Origin: Desulfosoma sp.
Lineage (GTDB): Bacteria; Desulfobacterota; Syntrophobacteria; Syntrophobacterales; DSM-9756
Reading direction: 5' to 3'
DNA length: 64,000 nucleotides
NCBI GenBank assembly: GCA_037481875.1
Contig: JBBFKY010000001.1
Span: 221,782-285,781, forward strand
Part shown: piece by piece, positions 27,812 through 37,513 of the stretch
Layout: every line of letters begins with the position of its first letter
How positions within the stretch are numbered: position 1 is the stretch's first letter
Program-made: the position numbers and the translations under genes
Notes under the pieces: model-generated
The model's input: only the letters and a program-made list of their open reading frames with translations
Database searches by the model: none
What the model was told of the DNA's origin: nothing

Positions 27812-28276
27812 GTGGAACAGGCAAAGCCCAGCAGCTTTTCATGCCAAGGGCCTTGGTACGCACACAGCCTACGTGTTCCCCTTTTTGAAGTGGATCTGGG
27901 TCAGGGTGTGTACCATGGCAGCTATTTTCATCTCTTTGAACTGGGTCGAGAAGCTTTTTTAAGAGCTTTACAATATCCGTATTCGCGCCTCATGGCTCAA
28001 GGTCTTCATCTAACCGTGGCGGCTCTGGAATGTCGTTACGTTCAATCCTTGCACTATGATGACCTTATCGAGGTTCAGACGGCCGTCTCACGTCTGGGGC
28101 GGCGCAGTCTTTCTCTGGTCCACCGAATCCAAAGGTTGACGATGGAACAATCACTGGAAACCACCACCGAAGCCGTGATGCACTTCGTGTGTGTGCGTGA
28201 AGGGGTTCCGGAGCCGCTGCCTGTTGAGCTGAGCGATAAGATTCTCGCCTGGATGGATGCCAAGGATCAAGGATGA
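27812..28276 (+). CDS. Acyl-CoA thioesterase, hot-dog fold (YbgC/4HBT-like)
   Basis: 154 residues. FEVDLGQGVYHGSYFHLFE is the 4HBT signature, with a catalytic Asp candidate (D in EVDLGQGVYH), and EALQYP/ARLMAQG regions follow. Members hydrolyse acyl-CoA thioesters. The start is GTG at 27812, with AGGAGA at a good distance; no ATG is well placed. Divergent from the helicase gene, with 145 bp between starts. Confidence 0.82.
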   Translation: MEQAKPSSFSCQGPWYAHSLRVPLFEVDLGQGVYHGSYFHLFELGREAFLRALQYPYSRLMAQGLHLTVAALECRYVQSLHYDDLIEVQTAVSRLGRRSLSLVHRIQRLTMEQSLETTTEAVMHFVCVREGVPEPLPVELSDKILAWMDAKDQG

Positions 28277-28288
28277 GGATGCCTCACC

Positions 28289-29035
28289 TTATCGCCATGT
28301 GGCCAGCTCATAGCGGCGAATGTTCGCATCGGGTTTGATGCGTGCCACCACGGCGTACAAACGACCCTGAATGCCCAACTTTTCCGAAAGTTCTTGCGGG
28401 ACGTTCACGGGTTGAATCGAGCAGGCTTGTCGTTGCACGATTCGGTCTTGTCCGTCATAGAGAATGAGCTCGAAACGCTTATCTTGGAAATCTTCTTGAA
28501 CGTTCAAGAGATATTTGACCACCAAGACGGCGTCGTTTTTTTGCACACGCATCCATTCGGTCACATCCCCTTTGGGGGAAAAGCTTGTCTTGTAAAGACG
28601 CACGGCTTGAGGAGGTTCCTGGGGTGGAGCCGTCGATGCCAGAAGTCGTGAGAGATCCTCGGAAGATAAGGGTTCGGCGGATGTGTCGGAGGGTGTCCCT
28701 CTAAGAAGCGTGACCCATTCTTTTTGCTGTTCGGGATCCGAGGCTGCGGCTGTCCGTACGCGGGTTTTGACGGTGTCGTAGGCGACTTCAGATCCCGCGA
28801 CAATCTCCTGAATGCTTCGAACCTGGCTCTTGGGAATACCCGCGACACCCCCTGGAATTTCAAAAAAGACTGTATCTTTCATTTCCCAACAGTAAGGCAC
28901 CTCAACTCGGTTGCCGTCGTGAAAGGTAATGCGAATCTTGGCCGCAAAAGCTCCTTCAGTGCCCAAGAGCCAAAAGACGGCGGCTATTGCCAATACCTTC
29001 AACCACGTGGTGGATCCTGACTCTTTTTTTGCCAT
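28289..29035 (-). CDS. Secreted protein of unknown function
   Basis: 248 residues with an N-terminal signal peptide (KVLAIAAVFWLLGTEGAFAA, cleavage near AFA-A). The mature part is soluble: a short beta segment IRITFHDGNRVEVPYC, a proline-rich acidic linker around residue 125-140, then a domain with KDVTEWMRVQKND. No family was recognised. The start at 29035 is fixed by GGAGGTGAACTC directly upstream; a longer frame to 29698 would ignore it. It is convergent with the thioesterase gene 12 bp away. Confidence 0.72.
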   Translation of the reverse strand: MAKKESGSTTWLKVLAIAAVFWLLGTEGAFAAKIRITFHDGNRVEVPYCWEMKDTVFFEIPGGVAGIPKSQVRSIQEIVAGSEVAYDTVKTRVRTAAASDPEQQKEWVTLLRGTPSDTSAEPLSSEDLSRLLASTAPPQEPPQAVRLYKTSFSPKGDVTEWMRVQKNDAVLVVKYLLNVQEDFQDKRFELILYDGQDRIVQRQACSIQPVNVPQELSEKLGIQGRLYAVVARIKPDANIRRYELATWR

Positions 29036-29335
29036 GAGTTCACCTCCTTGGGAGTTTTTTCGGCAAAGGTGGAAAAAAGGCCAAAACATGTCCCGAGGGT
29101 CATCTGACGTTTGCTGTCGCCTTGGGCTTTTGGTATAGACTCCAAGCGTGCTGCTTTCATGGCCTTGGGTGTTCGATGCGCGCTTAGGGACCTTTTCTTG
29201 AGGAGCTTCGAATCCCTGTTTTTCTACCTTTCGTTCCGTCATGGATGAAGGCAAAATCAGTGTGCCAAATTTTGGCTCGATGGCCAATGAGAATGTGGTA
29301 GGTGTCCCTTTTCGGTTGTGAAGGAATCCTCTATC
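29036..29335. other. Divergent intergenic region
   Basis: About 300 bases between the secreted protein gene and the RhlE-type helicase. I saw no gene, no terminator hairpin and no convincing promoter box. Confidence 0.4.
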
Positions 29336-30787
29336 GTGATTGAGGCTCTCAAAAAACTGTTCCAGCACCTTTTGTGGTGGCGTCGACGTGATCTCGAAAC
29401 GGCAGGGGACGCCGTCACCGGCCTCGAACCGGAAGCTCCGGAACCCAGAAAGGCACGGGAAGATTTGGCTTCCGGCATGGCTTTTGCCAACCTTGGGCTT
29501 TCGGCTTCGGTGCTCCAAGGGCTCCATGAGGCGGGCTTTTTGCGCTGCACACCCATTCAGGAAAGATCTCTTCCCATCACACTCAAAGGCCAAGATATCG
29601 CCGCACAGGCTCAGACAGGATCCGGCAAAACCGCCGTGTTTTTGATCACCATCCTTGAAAGTTTGCTCAAAAAGCAGCCCTTGTCTTCCCACTGCCATGC
29701 CCTCATTCTAGCCCCCACTCGCGAATTGGCCTTGCAGATTCTAGCCGACGCTCAGATGCTTGGACGGTATTGTCCTTTTCGTTTTGCGGCCATCTACGGA
29801 GGTGTCGGCTACGAGAAGCAGGTTCAGGCCCTGCAACAAGGGGCGCATATTGTCATTGCCACTCCCGGTCGCCTCATCGACCTCATGAAACAAGGCCTTT
29901 TCAAGACGAATCATGTGTCCCTGCTGGTCATCGACGAAGCGGACCGCATGCTGGACATGGGCTTCGTCAAGGACCTTCAATACATTCTCAAACGTCTCCC
30001 TCCTTATCATCGTCGGCAGAGTATGCTTTTTTCTGCAACACTTTCTCCACGCGTTCTGGAAATCACCTACCCGTACATGAACGCTCCCGTGGAAACAGCC
30101 GTGGACCCAGAAAAATTGGTAGTGAAAACGGTTAAGCAGGAACTGTTTCATGTGGCTCGAGCCGAAAAGTTTTCCTTGCTCTTGGGGCTTTTGGAAAAGG
30201 AAAAACCAGAACGCGTTCTTCTTTTTTGCAATACCAAAGTGCAAACGCTGCGCATCGCCGAAAGGCTTACGGCCAACGGATATGCCGCTCGAGGCATCAC
30301 AGGGGATTTACCTCAAAGTCGGCGAGTGCAATTGCTGGAACGCTTCAAGAAAGGTCAGATCGCCATTTTAGTGGCCACCGATGTGGCGTCTCGAGGGCTT
30401 CACGTGGAAGATGTGACGCATGTCATCAATTATGATGTGCCTCAGGATCCTGAGGAATACGTCCATCGTATCGGCCGAACGGCCCGTGCCGGGAAAGAAG
30501 GCAAGGCCGTCACTCTGTGTGGTGAAGACGACGTGTATGCCCTGGAAAACGTGGAAAAACTGCTGGGTCAGAAGATTCCTGTGATCTGGCCCGAAGAAGA
30601 TTGGTTTTTGCCGGATCGTGCCGAAAATGTCGCTGCTCGTCGGCCTTCTCGAGGACGGCGACCCGAGCCGCCGAAAAAGGAGATCAGGCTGGCAAAAAAC
30701 AAGGGAACTTATGGCGGAAAGCACCGCGGGCGACGTCGAAAAAAAGATGTTTCTTCGTCCAAAGGCCCTTCTTCCGTAGGGTCGTGA
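29336..30787 (+). CDS. rhlE: ATP-dependent RNA helicase, DEAD-box (RhlE-type)
   Basis: 483 residues. The Q motif region FANLGLSASVLQGL..GFLRCTPIQ, motif I AQAQTGSGKT, PTRELALQI, TPGRLIDL, DEAD (LVIDEADRMLDMGF), SAT, and HRIGRTARAG are all present. The tail from about 425 is basic (GRRPEPPKK, HRGRRRKK), typical for RNA-binding extensions. It unwinds RNA in ribosome or mRNA turnover. The start is taken as GTG 29336 because AAGGA lies ten bases upstream; a GTG at 29318 is an alternative. The PfkB gene starts 51 bp downstream. Confidence 0.93.
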   Translation: MIEALKKLFQHLLWWRRRDLETAGDAVTGLEPEAPEPRKAREDLASGMAFANLGLSASVLQGLHEAGFLRCTPIQERSLPITLKGQDIAAQAQTGSGKTAVFLITILESLLKKQPLSSHCHALILAPTRELALQILADAQMLGRYCPFRFAAIYGGVGYEKQVQALQQGAHIVIATPGRLIDLMKQGLFKTNHVSLLVIDEADRMLDMGFVKDLQYILKRLPPYHRRQSMLFSATLSPRVLEITYPYMNAPVETAVDPEKLVVKTVKQELFHVARAEKFSLLLGLLEKEKPERVLLFCNTKVQTLRIAERLTANGYAARGITGDLPQSRRVQLLERFKKGQIAILVATDVASRGLHVEDVTHVINYDVPQDPEEYVHRIGRTARAGKEGKAVTLCGEDDVYALENVEKLLGQKIPVIWPEEDWFLPDRAENVAARRPSRGRRPEPPKKEIRLAKNKGTYGGKHRGRRRKKDVSSSKGPSSVGS

Positions 30788-30838
30788 CAGGGTTTCGATC
30801 TCGGGTTGAAACTGATTGAAAAACTAAAGGAAACGCCC

Positions 30839-31804
30839 ATGGAAATCTACATCAGTGGATCGTTGGCTTATGATCGTATTATGACTTTTCCGGGCCATTT
30901 TGCGGACCACATTCTTCCCAACAAGATCCATGTGCTCAATGTGTGCTTCAACATCAACGGCTTGGTGGAAAAATTCGGAGGCACGGCAGGAAACATCGCT
31001 TACACTTTGAGCCTGCTCGGAGAAAAGCCCTGGATTGTTGCGACGGCTGGGGACGACTTTGGGCGATATGAACGGTGGCTGCACGAGCATGGGCTTGACA
31101 CAAAATGGATCAAACGCCTCTCCGGTGTGCTCACTGCCGGAGCCTACATCACCACGGACCTTAACGACAATCAAATCACGGCCTTTAACCCTGGTGCCAT
31201 GGCCTTTTGTGCAGACTTACCGGCTTTGACCGATGGAAACCAGGGTGCCCTGGTCCACATTGGGCCAGGAAACAAGACCGATATGCTGGCATTGGCTCGG
31301 CGTTGCAGAGCCTGCGGGGTGCCGTTCGTTTTTGATCCCGGTCAGAGTCTCAACATTTGGAGCGGCGAAGAAATTGCCGAAGCCGTGGAAGGGGCTCTGT
31401 GTTTCATTTCCAACGACTATGAGCTGAGCCATTTTCTCAAGCTGACCCGATGGCAGCTTTCAGATCTGGCGTCTCGAGTGCGCCTGATCATCACGACCCA
31501 AGGGCCCGAAGGCAGCGTGCTACGTATACATGAGGAAAAGGTCTTTATCCCGGCCGTCACTCCTCCTGTCGTCGTGGACCCCACGGGAGCCGGAGATGCT
31601 TATCGCGCAGGATTCCTGAAGGGACTGGCTTTGGGTTTGGATCCGGCGATGTGCTGCCATCTGGGCAGTGTCGCGGCATCTTTTGCCGTCGAACACCACG
31701 GCACGCAGGAACACGTTTTTGACTGGCAGGCCTTTTGCCAACGCTTTGAAAAGCACTTCGGGTATCAAGTTCCGGGAATGTCATCACAAGCGGCAGCACC
31801 TTAA
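30839..31804 (+). CDS. PfkB-family carbohydrate/nucleoside kinase
   Basis: 321 residues. GGTAGNIAYTLSLLG lies near residue 48 and DPTGAGDAYRAGFLKGL near the end, the latter being the PfkB signature with catalytic Asp in GAGD. Members phosphorylate sugars or adenosine; ATP site residues are intact. The ATG at 30839 has AAAGGA upstream, and a TTG further up has not. The overall sequence resembles ribokinase/adenosine kinase-type proteins, but I cannot name the substrate. It follows rhlE on the same strand. Confidence 0.9.
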   Translation: MEIYISGSLAYDRIMTFPGHFADHILPNKIHVLNVCFNINGLVEKFGGTAGNIAYTLSLLGEKPWIVATAGDDFGRYERWLHEHGLDTKWIKRLSGVLTAGAYITTDLNDNQITAFNPGAMAFCADLPALTDGNQGALVHIGPGNKTDMLALARRCRACGVPFVFDPGQSLNIWSGEEIAEAVEGALCFISNDYELSHFLKLTRWQLSDLASRVRLIITTQGPEGSVLRIHEEKVFIPAVTPPVVVDPTGAGDAYRAGFLKGLALGLDPAMCCHLGSVAASFAVEHHGTQEHVFDWQAFCQRFEKHFGYQVPGMSSQAAAP

Positions 31805-31847
31805 AGCTCGAAAGGGTGCACAAGGTGTCCGTGTTCGAGCCCATCTT

Positions 31848-31874
31848 GTAGGGGCGGACCGATGTGTCCGCCCC
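31848..31874. repeat. Palindromic repeat, REP-like (GTAGGGGCGGAC family)
   Basis: GGGGCGGAC at 31851-31859 pairs with GTCCGCCCC at 31866-31874 around a six-base loop. The 20-base segment at 31848-31867 (starting GTAGGGGCGGACC) is identical in 19 positions to 34276-34295. It lies in the 288-bp gap between the PfkB and uvrB 3' ends. The same gap has a separate perfect 8-bp hairpin (GGTTTACC 31932-31939, GGTAAACC 31945-31952) without a U run. Confidence 0.75.
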
Positions 31875-32092
31875 AAATGAAAGACAGATCATCCGCGCAC
31901 CAAAGAATTCCCTTGTAATGATTTCCTGCGTGGTTTACCCGAAAGGTAAACCGGCGATGACCGCTAGCGTGAAATGCGGAAATAATCCCGCCTGCCGAGA
32001 AAACGCCTTGACACTTGGGCACGAGCCTCCAAGGTATTTTCCTGGTCTTTCCCGTGTTGCCATAGACGTCCTGTTCCGCAAACGGGAACTCT

Positions 32093-34099
32093 TTACTGCA
32101 TGAGAAGCTGTTCGTGTCGCAGCCGTTTAATTTCGTCTCGAAACGCCGCGGCTTTTTCAAACTCCAATCGAGCCGCCGCCTCTTTCATCTTCTTTTCAAG
32201 CTGCTCAATGGTTTGATCCAGGTTCAGCTTTTCTCCAGTCGTATATATGGCCCGCACTTCCTGGATCACTTCCTCAGGAACAAAACTCTCTTCAGGGGAT
32301 CTGTATGGAGCCAGAATATCGGCGATGGATTTTTCTATGCTTTGTGGGGTAATACCATGAGAGGCATTGTAAGCTTGCTGCAAAGCTCGACGGCGCTCTG
32401 TTTCCTCGACGGCTCGACGAATGGAATCCGTAACCTTGTCCGCATAAAGGATCACGGTGCCGTCCACGTTACGAGCAGCCCGCCCTGCCGTCTGAATCAA
32501 GGAACGCTCGGAGCGCAAGAAACCCTCGTTGTCGGCATCCAGCACAGCCACCAGCGACACCTCGGGAATATCCAATCCTTCCCGTAACAGATTGATTCCC
32601 ACGAGAACGTCGTACTCCCCAAGACGTAGGCCTCGAACCAGTTCGATACGGTCCAAAGTGTCCACGTCCGCATGCATGTAGCGCACGCGGATTTTCAGCT
32701 CCGAAAGGTATTCGGTCAAATCCTCGGCCATGCGCTTGGTCAAGGTGGTCACCAAAACCCTCTGTCCTGCAGCGACCCTTTTTCGAATTTCGCCGATCAG
32801 GTCATCCACCTGATGTTGCGCGGGTCTCACTTCCACTTTGGGATCCACCAGACCTGTGGGGCGAATGATTTGTTCCACCACATACCCTTGAGTACGCTCC
32901 AATTCATAAGGACCTGGAGTGGCGGAAACATAGATGACTTGATGCACCTTGGCTTCAAATTCCTCAAAACACAAAGGCCGATTGTCCAAAGCCGAAGGCA
33001 AACGAAAACCGTAACGGACCAAAGTCTCCTTACGGGATCGGTCCCCTCGATACATGCCTCGAAGCTGTGGAATGGTGATGTGGCTTTCATCGATAAAGAG
33101 CAAAAAATCTTCGGGAAAATACTCCAGGAGCGTCGGCGGTGGCTCCCCTGGAAGACGGCCGGTGAGGTGGCGAGAATAGTTTTCGATACCTGGACAGTAG
33201 CCGAGTTCCTGCAGCATTTCCAGATCCAACCGTGTGCGCTCCTCAAGACGTTGAGCCTCCACCAGAAGGCCTGAGGCTCGGAGCTCCTGAAGCCTTGAGG
33301 TTAGTTCCTCTTTGATGCTCTGAATGGCTCTCTCAAGGGTGGTCTTATCCGTGACATAATGGCTTCCAGGATAGATGGCCACTTCTGTCAGAGAACGTAA
33401 CGTTCGGCCGGTTAACGGATCGAATTCTCGAATGGCATCGATTTCGTCTCCAAAAAACTCTAAGCGAACGGCCCGGTCTTCTTCATGGGACGGAAAGATT
33501 TCCACGACATCCCCGCGAACACGAAAGGTTCCTCGATGGAAGTCCACATCGTTGCGGGCGTACTGAATCTCTACAAGCTTTCGCAACACCACGTCCCGGT
33601 CCACGGCCATGCCCGTCTTGACCCATAAGAGCATGTCCCGGTAGGTTTCCGGGGCACCCAAACCATAAATACAGGAGACACTGGCCACGATCAGCACATC
33701 CCGGCGTTCCAAAAGGGCTCGTGTCGCCGCGTGGCGCATCTTGTCGATGGTTTCGTTGATGGAAGCGTCCTTGGCAATGTAGGTGTCGGTCTGAGGCACA
33801 TAGGCTTCGGGCTGGTAATAATCGTAGTAGGAAACAAAGTACTCCACAGCGTTTTCCGGAAAAAAGGCCTTAAACTCCCCGTAAAGCTGCGCCGCCAGGG
33901 TCTTGTTGGGGGCAATCACCAGAGTGGGTTTCTGCATTTGAGCAATCACATGAGCCATAGTGAACGTTTTTCCGGAACCGGTGACGCCTAAAAGGGTTTG
34001 TTCACGAACCCCGGCTCGAAGATTGGCAGTGAGCTTTTCGATGGCTTGGGGTTGATCGCCTTGGGGCTTCCAAGGAGCATGAAGCTTGAAAGCATTCAT
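32093..34099 (-). CDS. uvrB: Excinuclease ABC subunit B
   Basis: 668 residues, normal length. Motif [11 protein letters not shown], the YYQPEAYVP beta-hairpin ([14 protein letters not shown]), motif II DESH, helicase motifs [24 protein letters not shown], and a C-terminal UVR domain ([18 protein letters not shown]). UvrB takes over damaged DNA from UvrA and recruits UvrC in nucleotide excision repair. The ATG at 34099 has AAAGGAGA upstream, and a TTGACA box lies further out. No LexA-like palindrome was recognised. Confidence 0.98.
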   Translation of the reverse strand: MNAFKLHAPWKPQGDQPQAIEKLTANLRAGVREQTLLGVTGSGKTFTMAHVIAQMQKPTLVIAPNKTLAAQLYGEFKAFFPENAVEYFVSYYDYYQPEAYVPQTDTYIAKDASINETIDKMRHAATRALLERRDVLIVASVSCIYGLGAPETYRDMLLWVKTGMAVDRDVVLRKLVEIQYARNDVDFHRGTFRVRGDVVEIFPSHEEDRAVRLEFFGDEIDAIREFDPLTGRTLRSLTEVAIYPGSHYVTDKTTLERAIQSIKEELTSRLQELRASGLLVEAQRLEERTRLDLEMLQELGYCPGIENYSRHLTGRLPGEPPPTLLEYFPEDFLLFIDESHITIPQLRGMYRGDRSRKETLVRYGFRLPSALDNRPLCFEEFEAKVHQVIYVSATPGPYELERTQGYVVEQIIRPTGLVDPKVEVRPAQHQVDDLIGEIRKRVAAGQRVLVTTLTKRMAEDLTEYLSELKIRVRYMHADVDTLDRIELVRGLRLGEYDVLVGINLLREGLDIPEVSLVAVLDADNEGFLRSERSLIQTAGRAARNVDGTVILYADKVTDSIRRAVEETERRRALQQAYNASHGITPQSIEKSIADILAPYRSPEESFVPEEVIQEVRAIYTTGEKLNLDQTIEQLEKKMKEAAARLEFEKAAAFRDEIKRLRHEQLLMQ

Positions 34100-34138
34100 G
34101 GTGGGTTGTCTCCTTTACGCGGCAATGACTTCACCCAA

Positions 34139-34166
34139 ATAAGAAGCCGCTCGGTAGTTCTGTCAA
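34139..34166 (-). promoter_or_regulatory. Candidate sigma-70 promoter for uvrB
   Basis: On the minus strand: TTGACA, 16 bases, TCTTAT. The -35 is perfect; the -10 matches four of six. The start codon lies about 40 bases downstream of the -10. Confidence 0.5.
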
Positions 34167-34192
34167 GGATCTCACGCCCTTGGTATCCAGGC

Positions 34193-34360
34193 CCTGCAGG
34201 GGCGGTTGTGTGGATCCACCTAAATGAGAAGGGCCATGGTAAAGGACGGCGATATGCGGCCCTCATTGAGAACCCGTAGGGGCGGACCCATGTGTACCTG
34301 CTAAACCGCAGGGAAGGGGTTGTCATGGGGGCGCACACACCGGTGTGCCCCTACACGGAA
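34193..34360. repeat. Cluster of REP-like GC palindromes
   Basis: Three variants of one motif lie within 170 bases of the uvrB-HdrC gap (34100-34626). The first, near 34193-34220, reads CTGCAGGGGCGG...GTGGATCCACC. The second, 34276-34300, reads GTAGGGGCGGACCCATGTGT. The third, 34327-34351, reads GGGGGCGCACACACCGGTGTGCCCC with a bulge. They match the copies at 31848 and, more loosely, 10605. The rest of the gap has no gene I can support. Confidence 0.65.
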
Positions 34361-34626
34361 AAATTGTCTTGGGCAAGGATCTGCGCCTTAAGATCTATGC
34401 AATATTCACTATGGCATGCCCCCAATTTTTCATGAGGAGCCGCTTCGGGCTGTCTCGAACCATACGTACTAGAGTCTATAAGATGTTATCCTGATGCTCT
34501 AGGTTCTTGTGAAAAAAGACATTTTGTCACTTGAAGGAGTGTGCTTTATGGAATAAAAAGCAAGAAATGGTTCCGCACGAAACGCGGGCGTGTCGGCGGA
34601 TGTTCCTCGGAGAAAAAGGAGAGGTC

Positions 34627-35463
34627 ATGGAGAACGTGTTTCAACCTAACACGGTGCATCGACGTTGGATCCATGAAGCGGTTCGAGCTGAGATCAATCT
34701 TTGCTTCACCTGCGGGTCATGCGCTGTGGAATGTCCGGTGAACCGAGCGACCCGCGGGCTGGATCCGAGGCGACTTGTATGGATGGCCAACTTGGGTTTG
34801 ATAGAAGATCTGCTTCGTTCCCCTGAAATCTGGTTGTGCCTGGAATGCCGTAAGTGTTCTCACGTGTGTCCCATGACCGTCAAACCCTCGGCGCTCATTG
34901 CGTTCTTGCGTTGGAAAGCCGTTCGAGAACGTGTTGTTTCGACGGAACTTTCCGATCAAAGGCGCCGTCTTCAGGAAAATCTTCATCGGCAACGAGCCTC
35001 CGTGGTGTCCGAGCTACTTTCTGAAACCACGCATCGAGCCCGAGGAATTCAGTCGAGCGAATCCTTTCCGGAACCCTTCTCCTGGAAAAAGTTGGCCCGG
35101 TATTACGGCCATGAAACGCGCTTAGCGTCTTGCTTTGCGTGTGGGGAATGCAGCAATGCCTGCCCTGTGTGTGTGGACCGAACCGTGTTGGATCCTCTGG
35201 TGCTGGTGCGCTCTGCCATGCTGGGCTATGCTCGAGATGTCATGGTCTCTCCCGCTCCTTGGGTTTGTCTCCAGTGTCAGAGCTGCTCCCGGGCTTGCAG
35301 CCATAATGTGCAGGGTCATTTGGTAGTTTTGGCGGTACGTGAAGCGGCGCACGAAGAAGGTTGGGTCAACGATAGGTTCCTCAAAACGTGGCAGGAAAAG
35401 GATAAGCAGCTTTTCCAGAAACACATGGATGAAATCATCCAGATACACCGGCTTTCGAGGTGA
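34627..35463 (+). CDS. Tandem HdrC-like iron-sulfur protein
   Basis: 278 residues. Four cysteine clusters are visible: CFTCGSCAVECPV, CLECRKCSHVCPM, CFACGECSNACPV and CLQCQSCSRACSHN. Each half holds two CxxCxxCxxxC sets, so the protein is a head-to-tail duplication of a heterodisulfide reductase subunit C-type ferredoxin domain and could carry four [4Fe-4S] clusters. In sulfate reducers HdrC-like parts wire electron transfer among Hdr, Qmo and Dsr complexes; which partner applies is unknown, as none is adjacent. Fourth cluster lacks the trailing Pro. The ATG follows AAGGAGAGG; the coiled-coil gene is 132 bp downstream. Confidence 0.85.
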   Translation: MENVFQPNTVHRRWIHEAVRAEINLCFTCGSCAVECPVNRATRGLDPRRLVWMANLGLIEDLLRSPEIWLCLECRKCSHVCPMTVKPSALIAFLRWKAVRERVVSTELSDQRRRLQENLHRQRASVVSELLSETTHRARGIQSSESFPEPFSWKKLARYYGHETRLASCFACGECSNACPVCVDRTVLDPLVLVRSAMLGYARDVMVSPAPWVCLQCQSCSRACSHNVQGHLVVLAVREAAHEEGWVNDRFLKTWQEKDKQLFQKHMDEIIQIHRLSR

Positions 35464-35595
35464 CTTTGGAAGATTTCGTGCTTAGAAGTAAAGCATAGGA
35501 GGCGGACAAGCCTGAACCCGTCCTTGAAGCGACAAGATTCAGGACATGCGGGCTCAGGACAAAAATTCTTCGGTCAGGGAGCAAAGGAGGGTTCC

Positions 35596-35931
35596 ATGGT
35601 CGCGCAAGAAAAAAAGTTCCTTCAAACGGTAGACGAAAGCGGCTGCCCGACTCCCGTGGACAGTACGGGCCAACCGTATACATGTAAAGAGCGATCATCT
35701 GTGTTGACCTATCGGGAACAGGAAGTGTTGGAAAAAATCCGGGAGGTTAAAAAGGAAGCGGGGGAGGTCAAGGGCAAGCTTGAAAAGCTTCGTGCAAGTA
35801 CGGAAAGGGATCTGGAAACCGAGAGTTCCCTTGAGGAACGCCTCGAGGCCTTGAGGAGACTTCGGGAGAAGCTGGAGCAGGAACGTGAAGAGGCGGCTCA
35901 AGAACGCATGCGTTTGTTAGGGCACGTCTAA
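35596..35931 (+). CDS. Small coiled-coil protein of unknown function
   Basis: 111 residues. After a short N-terminus with two cysteines (SGCPTPV, PYTCKERS) the sequence is a charged helix from about residue 35 to the end, rich in Glu, Lys, Arg and Leu, typical of a coiled coil. The ATG at 35596 follows AAAGGAGG. A rho-independent terminator sits about 165 bases behind it. It lies on the same strand as the HdrC-like gene and may be its partner. Confidence 0.65.
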   Translation: MVAQEKKFLQTVDESGCPTPVDSTGQPYTCKERSSVLTYREQEVLEKIREVKKEAGEVKGKLEKLRASTERDLETESSLEERLEALRRLREKLEQEREEAAQERMRLLGHV

Positions 35932-36097
35932 GGCTCGAAAGCTTTAGTCTATCAACTACAAACGTTTCTTTCCAGCTAAAGCCTTTTGGAAGAGAGGTTC
36001 TTTTATTTCCATCTCCTTGCCCAAGCACTCGGGGAGGAATCTCCCCCCTCTGTCATGAACACCCGGCGACACAAAGGTATCTAAAGTTAAAAACACG

Positions 36098-36122
36098 GGC
36101 CGCCAACCGAGCGGCCTTTTTT
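36098..36122 (+). terminator. Rho-independent terminator
   Basis: GGCCGC (36098-36103) pairs with GCGGCC (36111-36116), a seven-base loop, followed by TTTTTT. It closes the HdrC/coiled-coil unit. The rest of the 35932-36345 gap has an A/T-rich upstream region for the next gene and nothing else clear. Confidence 0.8.
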
Positions 36123-36345
36123 GCTCGGTTTGTTGATCTCGTAAAAGAGTGTCGAGGTGCGACGTTTTCGAAACCATCTACCGGGTGCGGCTTTTTGAAG
36201 ACCATTCTCTAGATTCACCTGAAGACAACACAAATAGTATATGAAGAACCGGTGCAAAGAAAATCCTTGTTATGTCCTCCCACTTTTTGTATTTACCCAA
36301 TGGAAAGGAAAACATAAGGGTTCATTAAAAAAGGAGGAGAGGCCC

Positions 36346-36813
36346 ATGAGCAAAAGACTTCTAGAAATGTGTGTGCAGATTGTGGAGGCTCAAGCTTCGG
36401 CAGGCATGATGTCCACAGAGGAGATCGAGGTGTCTTTGAGACGGATTTACAGGGTGCTGCAGGAGCTTGATACGGCGGAAGAGATTTCGCCGGCCGTGGA
36501 AACGATTCGCAAGGGTGAGGAAATGGCCGCCCCGGCCAAAGCCCCCGTTCTCGGTAAAGGTCCTTATGAATCCATTGGGGAACACAGCGTGGTCTGTCTG
36601 GAATGTGGGGCCCAGTTTCGCCAGATTACGGCCAATCATCTAAAAAGCCACGGACTGACTCCTCGAGAATACAAGAAAAAATGGGGATTTCGCCTGAAAG
36701 ATTCTCTGGCGGCCAAAGTGGTTACGCGATCCCGCAGCGAAGCGGCCAAGGTGCGCGGTATTCCAGAAAATCTCAAGGCGTATCAAGAAAGACGTCGGAA
36801 AAGAGTATCTTAA
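36346..36813 (+). CDS. MucR-family zinc-finger transcriptional regulator
   Basis: 155 residues. A Cys2-His2-type finger is visible: CLECGAQFRQITANHLKSHG, with the following LTPREYKKKWGF helix, the MucR/Ros signature. The N-terminal third is a helix-rich region (CVQIVEAQASAGMMSTEEIE). MucR proteins bind AT-rich DNA and act as global regulators. The ATG at 36346 follows AAGGAGGAGAGG; an open frame from 36241 has no such site. nth starts 43 bp downstream. Confidence 0.88.
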   Translation: MSKRLLEMCVQIVEAQASAGMMSTEEIEVSLRRIYRVLQELDTAEEISPAVETIRKGEEMAAPAKAPVLGKGPYESIGEHSVVCLECGAQFRQITANHLKSHGLTPREYKKKWGFRLKDSLAAKVVTRSRSEAAKVRGIPENLKAYQERRRKRVS

Positions 36814-36856
36814 GCCGCCTTGGTATTGGTGACGTGAAACGAGGAGTCACGGCGTC

Positions 36857-37513
36857 ATGGAGGACCAAGACCGTGCCAGGGAGCTTTTGAGGCACCTGGA
36901 ACAGCTTTATCCCGATGCTTCTACGGCCTTGACTTTCCGCAATCCCTTTGAGTTGCTCATAGCGGTGATTCTTTCAGCCCAGTGCACCGACGAACGGGTT
37001 AATCAGGTCACGCAAACCCTTTTTAAGAAATGCCCAACTCCGGAAGCTCTTGCATCGGAACCCTTGGAAAGCCTGGAACAGATCATTCGCCCGACGGGAT
37101 ATTATCACAACAAGGCGAAGGCTATTCGTGCTTGCGCGGAACAGTTGGTGCAAAAGCATGCAGGGCAAGTTCCGCGGACCATGGAAGCCATGGTGAAGCT
37201 TCCCGGCGTAGGACGCAAGACGGCGGCTATGGTTTTGGGAAACGCTTACGGAATTCAGGAAGGTATTGCCGTTGATACGCACGTGTTGCGGGTTTCCCAA
37301 CGGTTGGGCATTGTGGCCGATAAGACGCCTGAGGCTGTGGAAAAACGACTCATGGACTTGGTGCCCCGCGAAAGATGGACGTGGTTCAGCAATGCCCTGA
37401 TCCTGCACGGGCGCCAAATCTGCCAAGCCCGTAAGCCTTCATGCAACCGATGCCGCCTTGCCCATTTGTGTGATTATGCGCGCCAGACGGCCCCGGAACG
37501 TGATTCGGTATGA
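36857..37513 (+). CDS. nth: Endonuclease III
   Basis: 218 residues. The helix-hairpin-helix LPGVGRKTAAMVLG holds Lys121, and Asp140 lies in AVDTHV; these are the catalytic pair. The C-terminal [4Fe-4S] loop C-x6-C-x2-C-x5-C reads CQARKPSCNRCRLAHLC. It removes oxidised pyrimidines and nicks the abasic site. The start at 36857 fits the usual length. Its stop overlaps the mutT start (ATGA), so the two are coupled, a sensible pair of oxidation-repair enzymes. Confidence 0.97.
   Translation: MEDQDRARELLRHLEQLYPDASTALTFRNPFELLIAVILSAQCTDERVNQVTQTLFKKCPTPEALASEPLESLEQIIRPTGYYHNKAKAIRACAEQLVQKHAGQVPRTMEAMVKLPGVGRKTAAMVLGNAYGIQEGIAVDTHVLRVSQRLGIVADKTPEAVEKRLMDLVPRERWTWFSNALILHGRQICQARKPSCNRCRLAHLCDYARQTAPERDSV

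Noticed and set aside
31932..31952. The perfect GGTTTACC hairpin as a terminator for PfkB or uvrB
   Set aside because: No U run on either side; I note it only as a structure.
34531..34626. An upstream extension of the HdrC-like protein
   Set aside because: The open frame continues upstream, but the ATG at 34627 has a strong ribosome site and starts the conserved region.
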